Assembly (NCBI GenBank): GCA_017546445.1
Contig: JAFYWX010000045.1
Span: 1-48,477, forward strand
Reading direction: 5' to 3'
Length of the DNA stretch: 48,477 nucleotides
DNA from: Akkermansia sp.
GTDB lineage: Bacteria > Verrucomicrobiota > Verrucomicrobiia > Verrucomicrobiales > Akkermansiaceae
Shown here: positions 32,260 through 45,300 of the stretch, piece after piece
Numbering within the stretch: the stretch's first letter is position 1
How the letters are laid out: every line of letters starts with the position of its first letter
Notes under the pieces: model-generated
What the model was told of the DNA's origin: nothing
Database searches by the model: none
What the model saw: the letters and a program-made list of their open reading frames with translations, nothing else
Translations under genes and position numbers: made by a program

Positions 32260-35200
32260 TCAGAACTTGTAGCTTGCGCCCACATTGGCGCTGTGGGCAT
32301 TGGCGTTCTCCACGAACTCGCCCGTGTAGCTTGCGTTCACGCTCCACTTCTCGGTAAGCTCATAGCTCGCTCCCACGGTGAAGTTCAGGCCCGTGCGCCC
32401 GGGGTTCATGCCGCTGTAGCGCAGGCCCTCCATTTCCACCTTCGGATTGTTGCGCGCGATATCCTGGTGCAGCGCGATTTCGCCATACACGCCCAGCCTG
32501 CCCGTGCGGTGGCTGGCTCCCACGCCGATTTCCGCTCGCAGGTTCTGCAGGGAGCCGGTGCTGGTGCCATCCACCGTGGCGGAATCGCTGGCATAGTACT
32601 GCACTCCGGCAAACGGGCTCAGCACCGTGCTGGCGGTCAGCTCGTGGTTGTAGCTCACGCGGCCATCCAGCTGCAGGTGCTTCTGGCTCCAGTCGCTGCC
32701 CATTGTTTCGGATTCGCTGCGGCCATAGGCGGCGCTCCAGTCGGCGGCAATTCCGCTGCTCCAGTTGCTCCGGCCGTAGATGCCCAGGTGCGTGGTATCC
32801 TGCTCGATGGAGCCGAAGCCATGGGCGCTCACACGGGTCCAGCTGTTGCCCAGCGCCAGGCCGAAGAGGCTGGCGCGGCCCACCTGCGTTTCCAGACCAA
32901 AGGCTCCGCCGCTTACATTGGTGTCTGCACCTGCGTGGCCTCCAGCACTGCTGTGCCGGCTGGAGCTGCCGATGGCGCTGGCCCACACGGCGCCCTCACC
33001 GCTGACCAGCTGCACTGCCATGCTGCGGTTCGCTATGGCATTCACAAAGGCTCGGCTGGCTTCCAGCTGACCCCAGTTGCTCTGCACGAGCGCATCCGCC
33101 ACCGGGTTTGCCTCCACCACTGCGGGGGCTGCAGCAGGAAGAAGCTCTGTCTCTGCTGCGGCCACTGCCCGGGGGCCCTGCGGATTCCAGTTTCCGGTCA
33201 GGGTCATGGTGATGGCCTTGTCCGTCTTCTGTATCGTGCAGTCATCCTCATCCACTCCGAAGATGGAGTAGAAATCCTGCGAACCGGTATAGTGACCGAA
33301 AGTCAGCAGATTATAGGTCTTGCCCTGCACGAAGTCATAATCCAGAATAATGCTGCTGCCGCTGGCGAGCGTGAGCGCTCCCTTCACCTTCAGTGTCACA
33401 GGCTTGCTTCCGCTCATGGTCAGCTTACCGTCCTTCTGGATGCTAAGGCTGCCCGCGCTCAGCTTGCCATTCAGGGTGATGCGAGAATCACTGCCGATGG
33501 TCAGATTCTGTTTCACGGTGAGATTCTGCGGTCTGGCGCCACCGAGTCTCAATTCGGAGTTTGTCAGCTTCAGATTATTCGCCGTGAACTTGCCGTTGAT
33601 ATCAGCGGTGGCATAGCTCAGCGTGGCATTGCCCTTCACTGTCACACTCTGCGGCTTGGTGCTGTTGCTCAGTTTCAGGGCAGAGTCACTCAGCGTCAGC
33701 TCCGCGGCGCTCAGCTTGCCATTCAGGCTCAGCTCTGAATCGTTGCGGATACTGAGCCCCTGCTTCACGGTGAGATTCTGCGGCTTGCTGCCACTCAGTT
33801 TCAGGCTGGAAGCATCCAGCGTCAATCTGTTCGCCGTGAACTTGCCGTTGATATCGGCGGTGGCGGAGCTCAGCGTGGCATTGCCCTTCAGGGTCACGCT
33901 CTGCGGCTTGCTGCTGTTGCTCAATACAAGCGAGGAATCCCGGATATCCAGATCGATGGCGCTCAGCTTACCGTTAATCTGCATATCCGAGTCATTGCGA
34001 AGCTCTACATCACCTTTCAGCGTGAGCGCGGCTGGTTTGGAGGATGAAGTCCTGAGCGTACCATCATCCAGCTTCAGGGAGAAAGCGCTCAGCTTGCCAC
34101 CCAGTGTCAGGCTGCCTTCCTTCACGCTGACAGCAGAAACCTTGCTGTTCATGCTCAGTCCCTTGGCACTGGTGGTCAGATTGCCGCCATCGGTCACGCT
34201 GAGCGCATTGGTGGTAATCTTGCCCTTATCGCCCAGCGTCACGCGGCCGGTCACCTCCGTCGTACCGGTGCCGGAGAGCGTACCGTTCACCGTGCCGCTC
34301 TCCAAGGTGGCGGTCTTGCTGATATTGAGAGTGGAGCCCTTCTGCAGTTCGCCACCCTCCAGGGTGTAGGTACCGGCAAACTTCTTGCCGCTCTTGATGG
34401 CAGCGTCTTTAGACTGGATGATGTCATTGCCAATGGCCTTGGAGCCCAGGTTCAGCGTGCCACCCTGCACGTAAACATCCCCCTTGCCCAGAGAACTGGC
34501 TCCCTGCACCTTGATGGTACCGCCTTTCAGATAGGTATCACCTGTCCAGCTGCTGTTCCCATCGTTCAGCGTCAGGGCACCCTTGCCCGTCTTGGTCAGG
34601 TCTCCATCGCCGGCAAGAGAACCGGGCTTCTTTTTGTTGCTCTTGAAGGTGATATTCTTATCGCTATTCACCGTGATAGCCCCTGCATTCACTTTACCCT
34701 CCAGCGTCACGTTACCCTTTTCCGTAAGGATGACTTCGGTGTTCTTATCGATATCTCCACCCACCAGCACAGGTTTTGCCCCCGGGCGGAACGGCTCCAA
34801 CTTCTCAGGCTTGTCCGGATTCACGGGGCCATCCGGAATTTCAGGTTCATCCGGCGTCACGGGTGTATCCGGAATCTCCGGCTCGTCCGGGGTCACGGGT
34901 GTGTCCGGAATCTCTGGCTCATCCGGCGTCACGGGTGTGTCCGGAATCTCTGGCTCATCCGGCGTCACGGGTGTATCCGGAATCTCCGGTTCATCCGGAA
35001 TCACAGCCTTTTCCACCGTCAGGAAAATGGCATGCTGCTGATAATCGATGCTATACGTATATAGCTCACTAGTACCCAGTTGAACAGAATTGTACGTATA
35101 CGACTGATTTGTATAGACCAGCTGGTATCTTCCCTGTTCAAAGCCATCGAAAAGGAAGGTGACACCATCCCCCAGCGTAAGAGTTCCATTCATCGTCAGG

Positions 35201-36207
35201 GTTGCACCGGCAGAAAACTTCAGGACTGCAGCAGCGCCGGTCGTTTCCAGCCCGCCCGCAATAGTCGTATTCCCAGTTACGGCCAGAGTACCCGCGGAGG
35301 TCAGGGAGCCGTTCACGTATGCCCCGCGCTGCAATTCCAGAGTAGCGCCTTCCTTGATTCCCAACGTCAGGCTCTCGCTACCATCGCCCCATACCGCATC
35401 CTGAGCCATCACCACCGTACCTTCATCTACCGCCAAAGAGCCATGATAATCCGAACCATTCCCAAGAGTAGCCGTACCTTTACCGGTCTTAACGATAGCG
35501 GCGGAACTATCGGAAGATGCCACCCCACTCAAAATCTGAATCTCCGACTCCGAATCAGCAGTCAGCTGCATACAGCCGTTCTTCCCCAGATAAATATCAT
35601 TAGGATTGCCGATAGAGCCGACAGTGGAATCCTTAACCTCACTCTCGTTGCTGGAGAAAGTTATATTCTTACCATTCTGCGCCAGCAGCACAAGATGCGG
35701 AGTCGAGTCATCTGTCTGATCAGCCACGGCAATGGCTCCCCCCATTTCCTCAGCCTTATTGTTGGTAAATGAACTACCGCCATTTACTGTCAGTTCTGCA
35801 CCGTCTTCCACATGCACAGCACCACCATCGCCGGTAGAATAGGCAGAATTGATGATTGTATCACTCACCTGCCCCTGATACCCCTCAGTCAGCTGAACCA
35901 AAGCACCCTGCCCGGCCTGAGAGTTTTCCAGCTTCACATTCTCCAGATTAACATTTACCAAAGGCGAAGAGGCAATAAGCATGTAGGCATCGCCAGCCGT
36001 ACCAGAAGTAATCGTAAGGGGGCCGCCAGGTTCCGGCAGCTCCGTCCCCCCAAGATTTATATTGTTACTAAGGGTAATAGTGGAAACACCGGTGTTCCAC
36101 AACGTCACGAACTCAGAGGCAGTACTGGCGGTCGATACCGTTGCGAAAGCACGGGTTACGCTCGCGGACATAGCCGCAAACAGAGTCAGGATAAAGAGCG
36201 TTCTCAT
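32260..36207 (-). CDS. Type V autotransporter with passenger repeats and Pro-rich hinge
   Basis: A 1315-residue surface protein. In order: a signal peptide (MRTLFILTLFAAMSASVTRA), a beta-helical segment with Pmp-like GGAV/GGAI and FTNN/FSSN motifs (residues 125-190), a Pro/Glu-rich hinge of five 12-residue repeats (PDEPEIPDTPVT, about residues 400-460), and passenger-associated transport repeats (TKTGKGALTLNDGNSSWTGD and GGTLNLG, then many L-x-L-S-G-S-K-P-Q-N-L-T-V-K units). The last 280 residues or so form a C-terminal autotransporter barrel ending SYKF. It probably displays its passenger on the cell surface, perhaps for adhesion. It is followed by a terminator and lies 120 bp after the giant gene, in the same direction. 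Confidence 0.92.
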   Translation of the reverse strand: MRTLFILTLFAAMSASVTRAFATVSTASTASEFVTLWNTGVSTITLSNNINLGGTELPEPGGPLTITSGTAGDAYMLIASSPLVNVNLENVKLENSQAGQGALVQLTEGYQGQVSDTIINSAYSTGDGGAVHVEDGAELTVNGGSSFTNNKAEEMGGAIAVADQTDDSTPHLVLLAQNGKNITFSSNESEVKDSTVGSIGNPNDIYLGKNGCMQLTADSESEIQILSGVASSDSSAAIVKTGKGTATLGNGSDYHGSLAVDEGTVVMAQDAVWGDGSESLTLGIKEGATLELQRGAYVNGSLTSAGTLAVTGNTTIAGGLETTGAAAVLKFSAGATLTMNGTLTLGDGVTFLFDGFEQGRYQLVYTNQSYTYNSVQLGTSELYTYSIDYQQHAIFLTVEKAVIPDEPEIPDTPVTPDEPEIPDTPVTPDEPEIPDTPVTPDEPEIPDTPVTPDEPEIPDGPVNPDKPEKLEPFRPGAKPVLVGGDIDKNTEVILTEKGNVTLEGKVNAGAITVNSDKNITFKSNKKKPGSLAGDGDLTKTGKGALTLNDGNSSWTGDTYLKGGTIKVQGASSLGKGDVYVQGGTLNLGSKAIGNDIIQSKDAAIKSGKKFAGTYTLEGGELQKGSTLNISKTATLESGTVNGTLSGTGTTEVTGRVTLGDKGKITTNALSVTDGGNLTTSAKGLSMNSKVSAVSVKEGSLTLGGKLSAFSLKLDDGTLRTSSSKPAALTLKGDVELRNDSDMQINGKLSAIDLDIRDSSLVLSNSSKPQSVTLKGNATLSSATADINGKFTANRLTLDASSLKLSGSKPQNLTVKQGLSIRNDSELSLNGKLSAAELTLSDSALKLSNSTKPQSVTVKGNATLSYATADINGKFTANNLKLTNSELRLGGARPQNLTVKQNLTIGSDSRITLNGKLSAGSLSIQKDGKLTMSGSKPVTLKVKGALTLASGSSIILDYDFVQGKTYNLLTFGHYTGSQDFYSIFGVDEDDCTIQKTDKAITMTLTGNWNPQGPRAVAAAETELLPAAAPAVVEANPVADALVQSNWGQLEASRAFVNAIANRSMAVQLVSGEGAVWASAIGSSSRHSSAGGHAGADTNVSGGAFGLETQVGRASLFGLALGNSWTRVSAHGFGSIEQDTTHLGIYGRSNWSSGIAADWSAAYGRSESETMGSDWSQKHLQLDGRVSYNHELTASTVLSPFAGVQYYASDSATVDGTSTGSLQNLRAEIGVGASHRTGRLGVYGEIALHQDIARNNPKVEMEGLRYSGMNPGRTGLNFTVGASYELTEKWSVNASYTGEFVENANAHSANVGASYKF
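34826..35005 (-). repeat. Five 36-bp repeats coding the Pro/Glu hinge
   Basis: Five tandem 36-bp units encode PDEPEIPDTPVT (the last ends DGPVN). The units are nearly identical in DNA, including synonymous positions, indicating recent expansion. Copy-number change would alter hinge length in frame. Confidence 0.9.
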
Positions 36208-36327
36208 AAATATAAAAGTTTTATCAAATTGAATGTTCTGTTAGTGTACCAGCCTGCAGGTAAAACGAAACATAAAACAGTAGCATAACCGCTATTTTAT
36301 GCACGTAACCTGAGGCCTTATCTTTCA

Positions 36328-39300
36328 TCAGCCAATAGTCACATTACTACGATCATCTTCCACCCGGCGCGACTCTTGCTCCTCCCTATTCAAGCAAAGC
36401 GAGTACCCCGTGTTGTAGCGACCGGCACCGGAGTCCATGGAGGCGATTTCCACGAAATACGTGCCGCTGGTCAGGCTCAGCGTGGTATCCACACTGCCGG
36501 CGGCCTTCACCACCTGAGAGCTCTGTAGCGACAAGCCATACTCCCCGCAATCGCGGTATACGCGCAGGCGGGCGGCGGCATCCAGCTCACCCAGCTGCAG
36601 GTTCAGGCTGCCTTCAGACCCCATTTCCACGCGGTAGAAGTCGCAGGCATCGCCCGCACCCACCCAGCCGGTGACGGCTGCACTCGGCGAGCTGAGCTCC
36701 GTGGCCTCGGCAGCGCTGTTGTTCTGCGTGGCCAAGTTGCTGCCGACAGAAGGCACGGTGCCGGTCAGGCTCAGTTCGTAGTTAGTTTCGCTGCTTACAT
36801 CCACACTTTCAACCCTGATGTATAACTGCTCACCGGCCGAAATCGCCACACCGGGCAACGAGTCAGCAGCAGCACCCGGTGTAAGGAGCAATTCCTGCGA
36901 GACGCTGAAGAGCCCATCACCATCCAATACGCCAACACTCAGGCGAACCGCAGCATCGAGCTTGCTTGTGTCGAGCGCCATATTGAAGGCACCATCGGCC
37001 GTGGCGTGCAGGCTGAAGTAGTCCGTTCTGTCCGTGCAGCTCAGGTTATCCTGCACGGTAGCACTGTAAATACCGGAGCCGTCGTAGGCGCTGCTCAACT
37101 GCAGAACCTGAGAACCGCTTGGCATGTCATCGAGGTTCGGGTGCCCCTCTACGCCCAGACCACCGACAACTCCCGCGCTGTTTTTCTCGCCTGAGAGCAA
37201 GTGCAGATTGCCATCTTCTGCACCTACAACAAGGTCCAGCACACCGTCGCCATTCCAATCCATGGCAGCCAGGCGGCTACGTGGGCTGTTGGGAAGGTCA
37301 AAGATACCGCCATCTGCATGCAGCAGCTCGTAACCGGCAAAGAGCGGATTGCCCTCCGTGCCATAGTTATGGTAGTAAACGAGCTGACCGGCCGTATTGC
37401 CTGATATAATGTCAGGCAGGCTATCGCCATCCCAATCTCCCACAACGAAAGCACTGCGACCTTCCGGCACGCTCAGCAGACTACCACCGTCGTAGAGATA
37501 ACGGCCGCTGTCGTAGGCCGGGACCTCAGTGGTGCCGATGTTGAGGAAAAGTACGATATTGCCATCTGCATTGCCCACCAGCAAGTCCGGCCGCCCGTCA
37601 CTGTTCCAGTCGGCCTGTACGGGAGTAGCGCGCTCACCCACATCTATGCCTTTTATTCTGCCGTAATCTGACCAGAGGGGGCCATCGCCCTCAGCACCGG
37701 GCTGCTCCTGAATGTAAAGCTGAATGGTGCCATCAGCCTTGCCGATAAGCAGGTCGGCAAGCCCATCGCCATTGATATCGGCCACTGCCGGTGCCGCTCC
37801 CAGACACCCGGTTGCCTCGACCGTCAGGAGCCCCTGTGGAGTACTGATGTATTGGCCGGCGCCGAACTCCGGCTGCTCTGCCGTACCCACATTGATGTGC
37901 AGTCGCACGGAGCCGCTGTCATCCGACGTCTTTTCACCAATCAGCAAATCAACAAGCCCATCGCCGTTCACATCTGCCACTGTGGGTGCGGAATAGCTGC
38001 CAACGGTCTGCATGAGGTGGCGGACGGAGAACCCGGGAATGACCGGGGCACCCAAGGCAACACCGGAACTGCTCTTCAGAGCTCCGGGCTGAACGGTCAG
38101 TCGGTATTCCCCGGCTCGCAAGGGCGTGTTGCTCTTCCAGGTGAGCGTCTTGGTCACGGAATCGTAGCTGAATGCACCGTCGCTCATATTCACGGCTCCG
38201 GCCTGTGTATGAACCAGGGTTACAAGCGAGGCCAGACTACCGTCCTTCAACTGAGTGGCCAGATTCATGCTCACATTGAAGGTTGCGGTAAAGCCGGTCA
38301 CAAACCCGGTGGCCGGGTCGGTGGTAGCCGCCAGCGCCATTACCTCGGGTGCTCCCTTCGATGAATCGTGCGACAGCTTCAAAGCATCACCGGCTTCCGT
38401 CTGCACATTACCCACATTATCCTTGGCAACCACGCAGAATCGGTATTCGTGCGCCCCCTGCTCTGCGGTGTATACAGCCGTGGTTGCCGTGATTCCGTCT
38501 GCCCACAGTTCCCATTCTCCGCCATCGCAGGATACGTATACATCATACGAACCCACACCGGAATGGGCATCCTCACCCAGCCAGCTCAAGGCGTAATGAT
38601 GAGCATCTATACGGCGTGTGTTGGGCTGCATAGCCGAGGTAGGGGCGGTTTTGTCGAGGGTATTAAAAATATGGGGAGTATCGATGGGGTCATTCCAGTC
38701 GAATACGATGGTAGCCTGAGAATCCACCTTAGCCCCGGTTGCAGCGCCTTCTTTGGGCTTAATACTGTACTGAACCCAGCCATCGCCTTCCGGCGGATTG
38801 ACGTTGGGTGCCAGCAGGCCCATATCCGAAGAAACCGGAATATCCTCGGTCTCGGGGTCAATACCGGTGAAACTCCAGGTAACAACTCCGGTGGCATAAT
38901 CCAACGAAACCTCTACATCCACATACAGGCCATGAGTCTCGCGCCAGTCAAGTCGGGCCCGATACTGGCTCATGCCCTCCGGCACCTCGATATCATAACC
39001 ACCCATATTCATGGCACCTATGGTGAAGGTACTCCAATCCAGGTCAGCGTCCAGCTGCTGAGTGATGACCACACGCGCAGCATGGGCAAATGACTTCTCG
39101 GCATAATTCTCGCACTGAATGAGATATGTCTGCACCCCATCTGCCACCCAGTTCTGCTCACCTACACCCGCAGGTCCGGTGATATCATTCGGATCCTTGG
39201 ATTTCTTGGCTTCCTTGGGGAACTTGTCCTTTTTCGGGTCATCGTCGTCATCTTCGCAGTCCGGGAAATCCGGAGTAACAACATTCAAAGCGCGCTTCAC

Positions 39301-42300
39301 CAATGACTCCCACCACGACATATCTCCGGATGCCCCGGAAGAACGCGACGTAAATGCAGCCATGCGGTTTGCGTAACGAGCGACCAATGCTTCCATACTC
39401 TGTTCTGTCGCAAAGCTTTCTCCGGTCAGGGCATTGACAGGCTCACTCCAATTTCCCTCTCGACAATACCCTTGGTAAGTCTGAATTTCGCCATCAATCA
39501 GAGCATCCGATTCCAAATCCTCAGCCTCAAAACTATAACCAAGCCCCTGCGATGTGCTGAACAGTTGAATATCATCAATACAACGTTCGCTGGCAAATAC
39601 AGCCACGGGCTCGCTCCACGCAGCGGACTCCTGCGCCAAAGTACTCACATAAACTTCATACAAACCATCCAGGCTACGAATCCAGGCCAAGTACACCGTA
39701 CCATTCTCATCCTCATATATGGCCTTGCTCAGCACCCCTGAAGACGCCTCACTCAGCGCAGAATCATCCACATTCCGCATCTGTCCGTTCTTATACAAAG
39801 CAGAGGAAATGATTTTGCCGGAATCCAACGTGGCAAGCAATTCGTTGAAGGACTCGGTATCATATTCACCGTTTACCTCGGTTACAGCAGCTTGCATATC
39901 AAACACAAACAAGGCAGAACCGGAAATAAGAGCTTGTGATTCCACATTTTCTGCATAAACACCGAAGCTTGTATCCAGCGCAGCGGAACCATCTATGGCA
40001 AAGTTGAACATCAGGTCCTCCTGCTCGAGCGTACCCGTCTGAGCCGAGTGCACAGTATACAGGAACGTGGAAACACCATCCGTAGACCCAATATTCAAGG
40101 TCACAACTTCATTATCCAACACAACACTGGAAGATTCGTCATAGGCAAAGCCTGTTCCGGAAGTCAGCAGTACTCTACCAGCCGATGCTGCCTTATTGAA
40201 CTTAATGGAATAATCAAACTGCAGGGGGCCATTGCCTCGTTCATTTTTAATCGTTGCAGCTATCTCTGCTCCGTAACCTTTCCAGTTCCATTCCAGATTG
40301 AATGAAATATCTGCATACAGGCTCTGATCTTTTACGACCTTCTTGGGTGTCGTATACAGATTTCCGGACAACTCAACCCACAATCCGCCCTGAATCGAAG
40401 CCGTGAACTTGTCGTCAGCCCCCTTACCAAGTTTCTTCTCAGTCGATACACCGACAACCGCCCCCAGACGGAAGACATCCTGCCCGACATACGTCAAACC
40501 TTCCTCACTCGAACCAATGATGTTACCCCATACCAAATCAAGCTGCACCCCCAATGTCAGTTCGATACCCACACTCTCAAGAGATTCTCTGAGTGTCTTG
40601 AGAGCAGTGATTGTTCCTTGTACTGCCGGATATATCGCAGCACCGCCTGTCGCGATACCTGCCAGAACACCGGCAACTCCGCCAAGTACATATATCAACG
40701 CTTCCTTATTGAGCACGCTGAGCGAAATACTATCTATCGAGAAATCCCAGGTTTTCTCGATGTTATTCTTCTCTTTTTCAAAGTTGTAGGAAAGGTTCAT
40801 CGCACCCGATGATACCCCAACCATCCACGCTCCGGCCTCTACTTCCACAGAGACGCCCAAAGTGCCACTGTACACGAATTTGCAGTCTGTCTCGTATTGC
40901 GCAGAAACAGTACCGGACAGAACCACCTTTATATTATCGCTTAACTTCAGCTCGTAGCTACCTGTAAAGGAGCCACCGGTAAGCGAGCGCAGGGCATATC
41001 GCTGCAAAGAGACTTCGTCATCTTCGAAATCAGGAGTTACCGCATATACCGTCAGGTCAGACTGTTCGCTCCCGCTACTATATATCAGAACCCCTCTGGA
41101 GTCATCCACTGTATAGGTGACCATCGTGTCCTTCTGCCCGTATATTGAACTCAGATACAGAACATCAGATACAGCAAGACCATGCAAGGCCCACTTGAAC
41201 ATCACCATGCCATAATCCGGTTCTTCTTCTGTTCCGGCATCAAACAAGACGACCATGCAATCATCTTTTTCAGACCAGAGCAGCTCATAGTTCGAAGTTA
41301 CATTGTCCGCCAGTTTGACAGAAGTTCCCCAAGCATCATCTTCCCAGAGAGCATATTGCAATGTGCCGTTATGCACCCAAACACGATGTCTGCGGCCATC
41401 CGGCGTGTTCAGATAGCGGAAATCCGTATCCCCGACAGGTAACAATGAACCGGATGGTTCATACACAAGGATATCCTTTTTCAAATCACCTACCACTCCC
41501 GGCAGTTCAACCAAATCAGCGGCTTTACCGTCGCCACCGCTTGCAAGAGCCTGGTCCGAACCTATGGCGTACGACTGACCACTCCGGGTACCATAAAGAG
41601 TATAGTTGCCGAATTCATCCGTATTCGTCGTGTCAATTAAGACCCATTCTCCATTTACGAGCTGGTAAAGATAAACAACCTTGTCGGCATATACATCGGA
41701 GCTTCCGGAGCCCTTCATAATACCACTGACCGAATAAGCCGGCGCCAGCTCAGCTTCCGATGTGATTGCTTTCCCTATCATCTCCGGCAGAGTAGCCTGA
41801 TAATCGAAACCGGCAGCCAGTGTATCGCGCAACAGAGAGACAAAGTTTACCACATCGCAGACCCGGTCACCGATGCGTGGCTGCATATCCTGCCACCAGG
41901 CATTCCAAGCTGTCGCTTGTACATTCTCAGGCCGGAGTGCCGATTCCACCCATTCCCACATCTGAGGGGTCATCTCACGTTCATCATCATATGTCCAAGC
42001 CTCAGTATAGGTGGCCGGGTTATCGATTGCAACACGCTCCGTGAAGGTGAAGGTGTACCCCTCGCCGGACTTCAGATATCCCGGGGTATCATCCGCAGAA
42101 TCCGCCAGGAAAAGCAACGCCTTACGGCCCTGCAATTTAGCGGCATGCACACTCTTGACCTCGCCATAGTACAGAATCTCCTTCTCTACACCTTCTCGCA
42201 CCAGCACAAGGGGAGCCTTTGCAGCACCACCTGCTGTATTCTCCGTGCGAACCTGCAGGTGGAAGCAAGAACCCTCGCGGATAACGCCAATCGTTGGCTG

Positions 42301-45300
42301 CACAAACTTAGACGCGAGTAAGGGTGACGCATATTGAATGGCCTGTTGCAATGTGTTCACCGTCCCTGACTCATTTTCCCAGGTAAGGTAATATTCCTCC
42401 CCTATCTGCATCTGAGCGGACTCCAAATCAAACCGCACTTCAAGCGTACCGGCATCTATCACATTTATCTCAGTAGCATGTATTTCCTGACCGTCCTGAT
42501 GTACCAGTCTGAAATCATCTAATTGTTGTAAGTTAGTACCTCTTACAACGATACAGTTGTTGATTGGATCCACATAGGGAGAATAGAGGGACTGTACACA
42601 TGCAGGTGCTGCTACCGTCACGCATGTCAGGTCCTTGATTTCCTGCAGTGCTGTCATAGCCAATTGATATGTCTGTCCGGCCCGGACATTCAAATACCAA
42701 TACTGCTTTCCTTCGCTCTCCAGTAGGAGTGCAGCCGATGGACTCCCATAGAGCCCATCCCATTCGGCACCGGAGGCCTGCACTCTGCAATCTGCAGATG
42801 TTACACCCAGCAGATAGGAACCATCCGCCTCAGCAACCCACTCGTAATATGCGGTAGAACCTGTTTCCAGATTCAATTCCGTCCCCCGAATATTCCATTC
42901 ATCTGGTACGATGGTAATCTCACCGATACAGCTAATATTGTTCTGTTCATCAGTCTCTGCTACGTCCTCCCGAGAATCAGTCCTGACAAAAAGATAGAAC
43001 TTCTTGCCAATAGTACAATCATCCAAATCATAGGAGAAGCTGTATTCAACCTGCCCGCCGGCAAGGCAAGTCGAATCGACCTGGTTTCTGGATACAGCTC
43101 GCGCTGCGCTTGCATCCCATTCAGCAGTTTCACAGACAAACAGTGTATCCACACGATCTCTGAACTTTATCGCTTCCCCGTTATTCACGACCTGATAAGT
43201 CACCTTCATCTGTTTGTCCTGCTCATTTGCACGAGCAAACAGTTGCAGATGCTGCGAAACGACCTCCAAATCGGGTGAAGAGATATACAACGTTTGTTGG
43301 AATGAAGAGCCCAACTTATCTCCACGGGAAGTGATAGCGACGTCATCCTTGATGACAAAATCATACTGACCAGCAGGCTGTTTCCCATCAAAGATGGCTC
43401 TGTACAACAAACCATCGATAACGGTTTCCACCCTGACTGCATCATACACGGTGCCATCTTCAGCCACGAGAGAGACAGCCTCCACCAACAACTCCGGATC
43501 CACAACCGATGAACCACTCAAGTAAATATCCACTGAATCAAGTGAGCCTACAGACTCATTAAACAGAGTCTTCAACACCCTGACCTGTGAATCCTTTTCG
43601 ACTGTCACCTTTAATTCAGGATTAACGACAGGAGCCACAAAGGCATTGCCGTCTGTGTCCTTCAGGCCGGCATTGACACTCACTTTATATTCTCCGGCCT
43701 CGAATGGTTCTGTCAGGTTCAGGACAAGTCTGTCTCCCTTAACCAGAATGGAATCAATCTCCATCACCCGCCCTGCAGCATCACGAAGTACCACAGAGCC
43801 CATACCTACAGAGTCCGCATCTATCTGAGCCGTAAAGAGCAATGTCAGAGTTCTTTCAGATGGCTCTAATTTCAGGCCTGATGCGATGGATGCAGCAAAA
43901 GTAAACGCAATACCTGCCGGAGGCTCTGCCAGCACATCACCAATCACAACATTCAAGGCCGATGGCACCGATTCGAAGCGCGACCGGATTGCTTCGATAT
44001 CCGTAGTTCCCCAATAATTACCGGATAAATCCACCGTTCCGGTCGACTCAATCCATTCACTGAACAAGACCTCTATTTGCGAGAGATCACAATTTCTGAC
44101 AGTAACCGAACCGGCTATCGTCAGAACTCCGGTACCGGAGCAATTCGAAATAACGGTATTATCTGCTGTAATATCTATTTCAGCTCCCTTCAGTTGTACG
44201 TTATCCAAGATGAGATTATTCATCCCCCACCCACTGATATGCACATCACTATGTAATGTAGTGTTAAGAATCTTGAGCGTTTCCAGCGATGAATTACCAT
44301 TTCCTATCATGGAGCAGGGTAAAATCGTAACGCCATCAAGCACAACATCCTTTCCTTCGAACTGCCAAAAATCCAGACTCCCCAAAGCACCCCCGGCAAA
44401 ACCGGTCGGAGTCAAGGCATCCAAATCTTTCTGAGTAAGGTAAAAGTCGTCTTCACCCGCCAGATACAATGACAAACCGAAAATAGCATCATCCCGCAGG
44501 ACAGTATAATCCACCCCATCCAGCACATGCTTTACATCTGCCAAAGATTGCAAGGACATGTCACACCAATAATTCACAGCATTCTTGGCAGCAAAGCGAT
44601 AGCCCGATCCTTGCAACAAGGTTGTACCATCAATTTCCAGAGTAACCTGGAAGGTCGTATTATCTGCAACAATCTCAGAGTTATGGAGAACCTCCAAATA
44701 AGACTCTTCATTTCGGTCATAGCCTACGACTACACAGTCTTTTCCGAACTCTATACGGGAGTCATCATGGAGGGTCAGTTCCTCGACACCAAAGGTAATT
44801 CCAGAGTCTATCTTAAACAACGACTGCGAGTTATACCCGGAGAAGACCAATTGCTTGCAGCCTACCGGTGTATGGGCGGCCATGAATGCTGCGTCAATAT
44901 TGTATATTGGAGCTGTACCATATGAATCACTCAGCCGGCATACAGCATACGCATTCTCATGTGTACATTCATAATCGGCATTACCAAACATCTCCTCAAA
45001 ACTGTACACCGACCTATAAGTTTCTTCCCCCTCTACATGATAATAAAACTCCACGGCACGCTCCGCCGTAAGCTTTATTCCCCTGCCGGATAATATTCCA
45101 TCCAAACACAAGGTAGCATTGATGGTGCAATCTATACCACTCAAACCTTGGTTCAAACGGAGCTCGGCGTTTTCCCTACTTCCGGATATAGAGCTTCCCT
45201 TCTTCATGGTGAGAGTAGGTGTGGTATCCTCCTCGCCATAAGTATACAAGTCAATGTATTCATCGAGATGCAATGATACCCCCTCCTCCAGAGTCAACGA

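Noticed and set aside
32071..33738. 555-residue plus-strand frame
   Set aside because: Antisense to the barrel end of the autotransporter and into element E2; the minus-strand product is coherent.
36283..36302. GCATAA/TTATGC hairpin after the giant gene
   Set aside because: Only a 6-bp AT-rich stem without an adjacent T-run, too weak to call a terminator.
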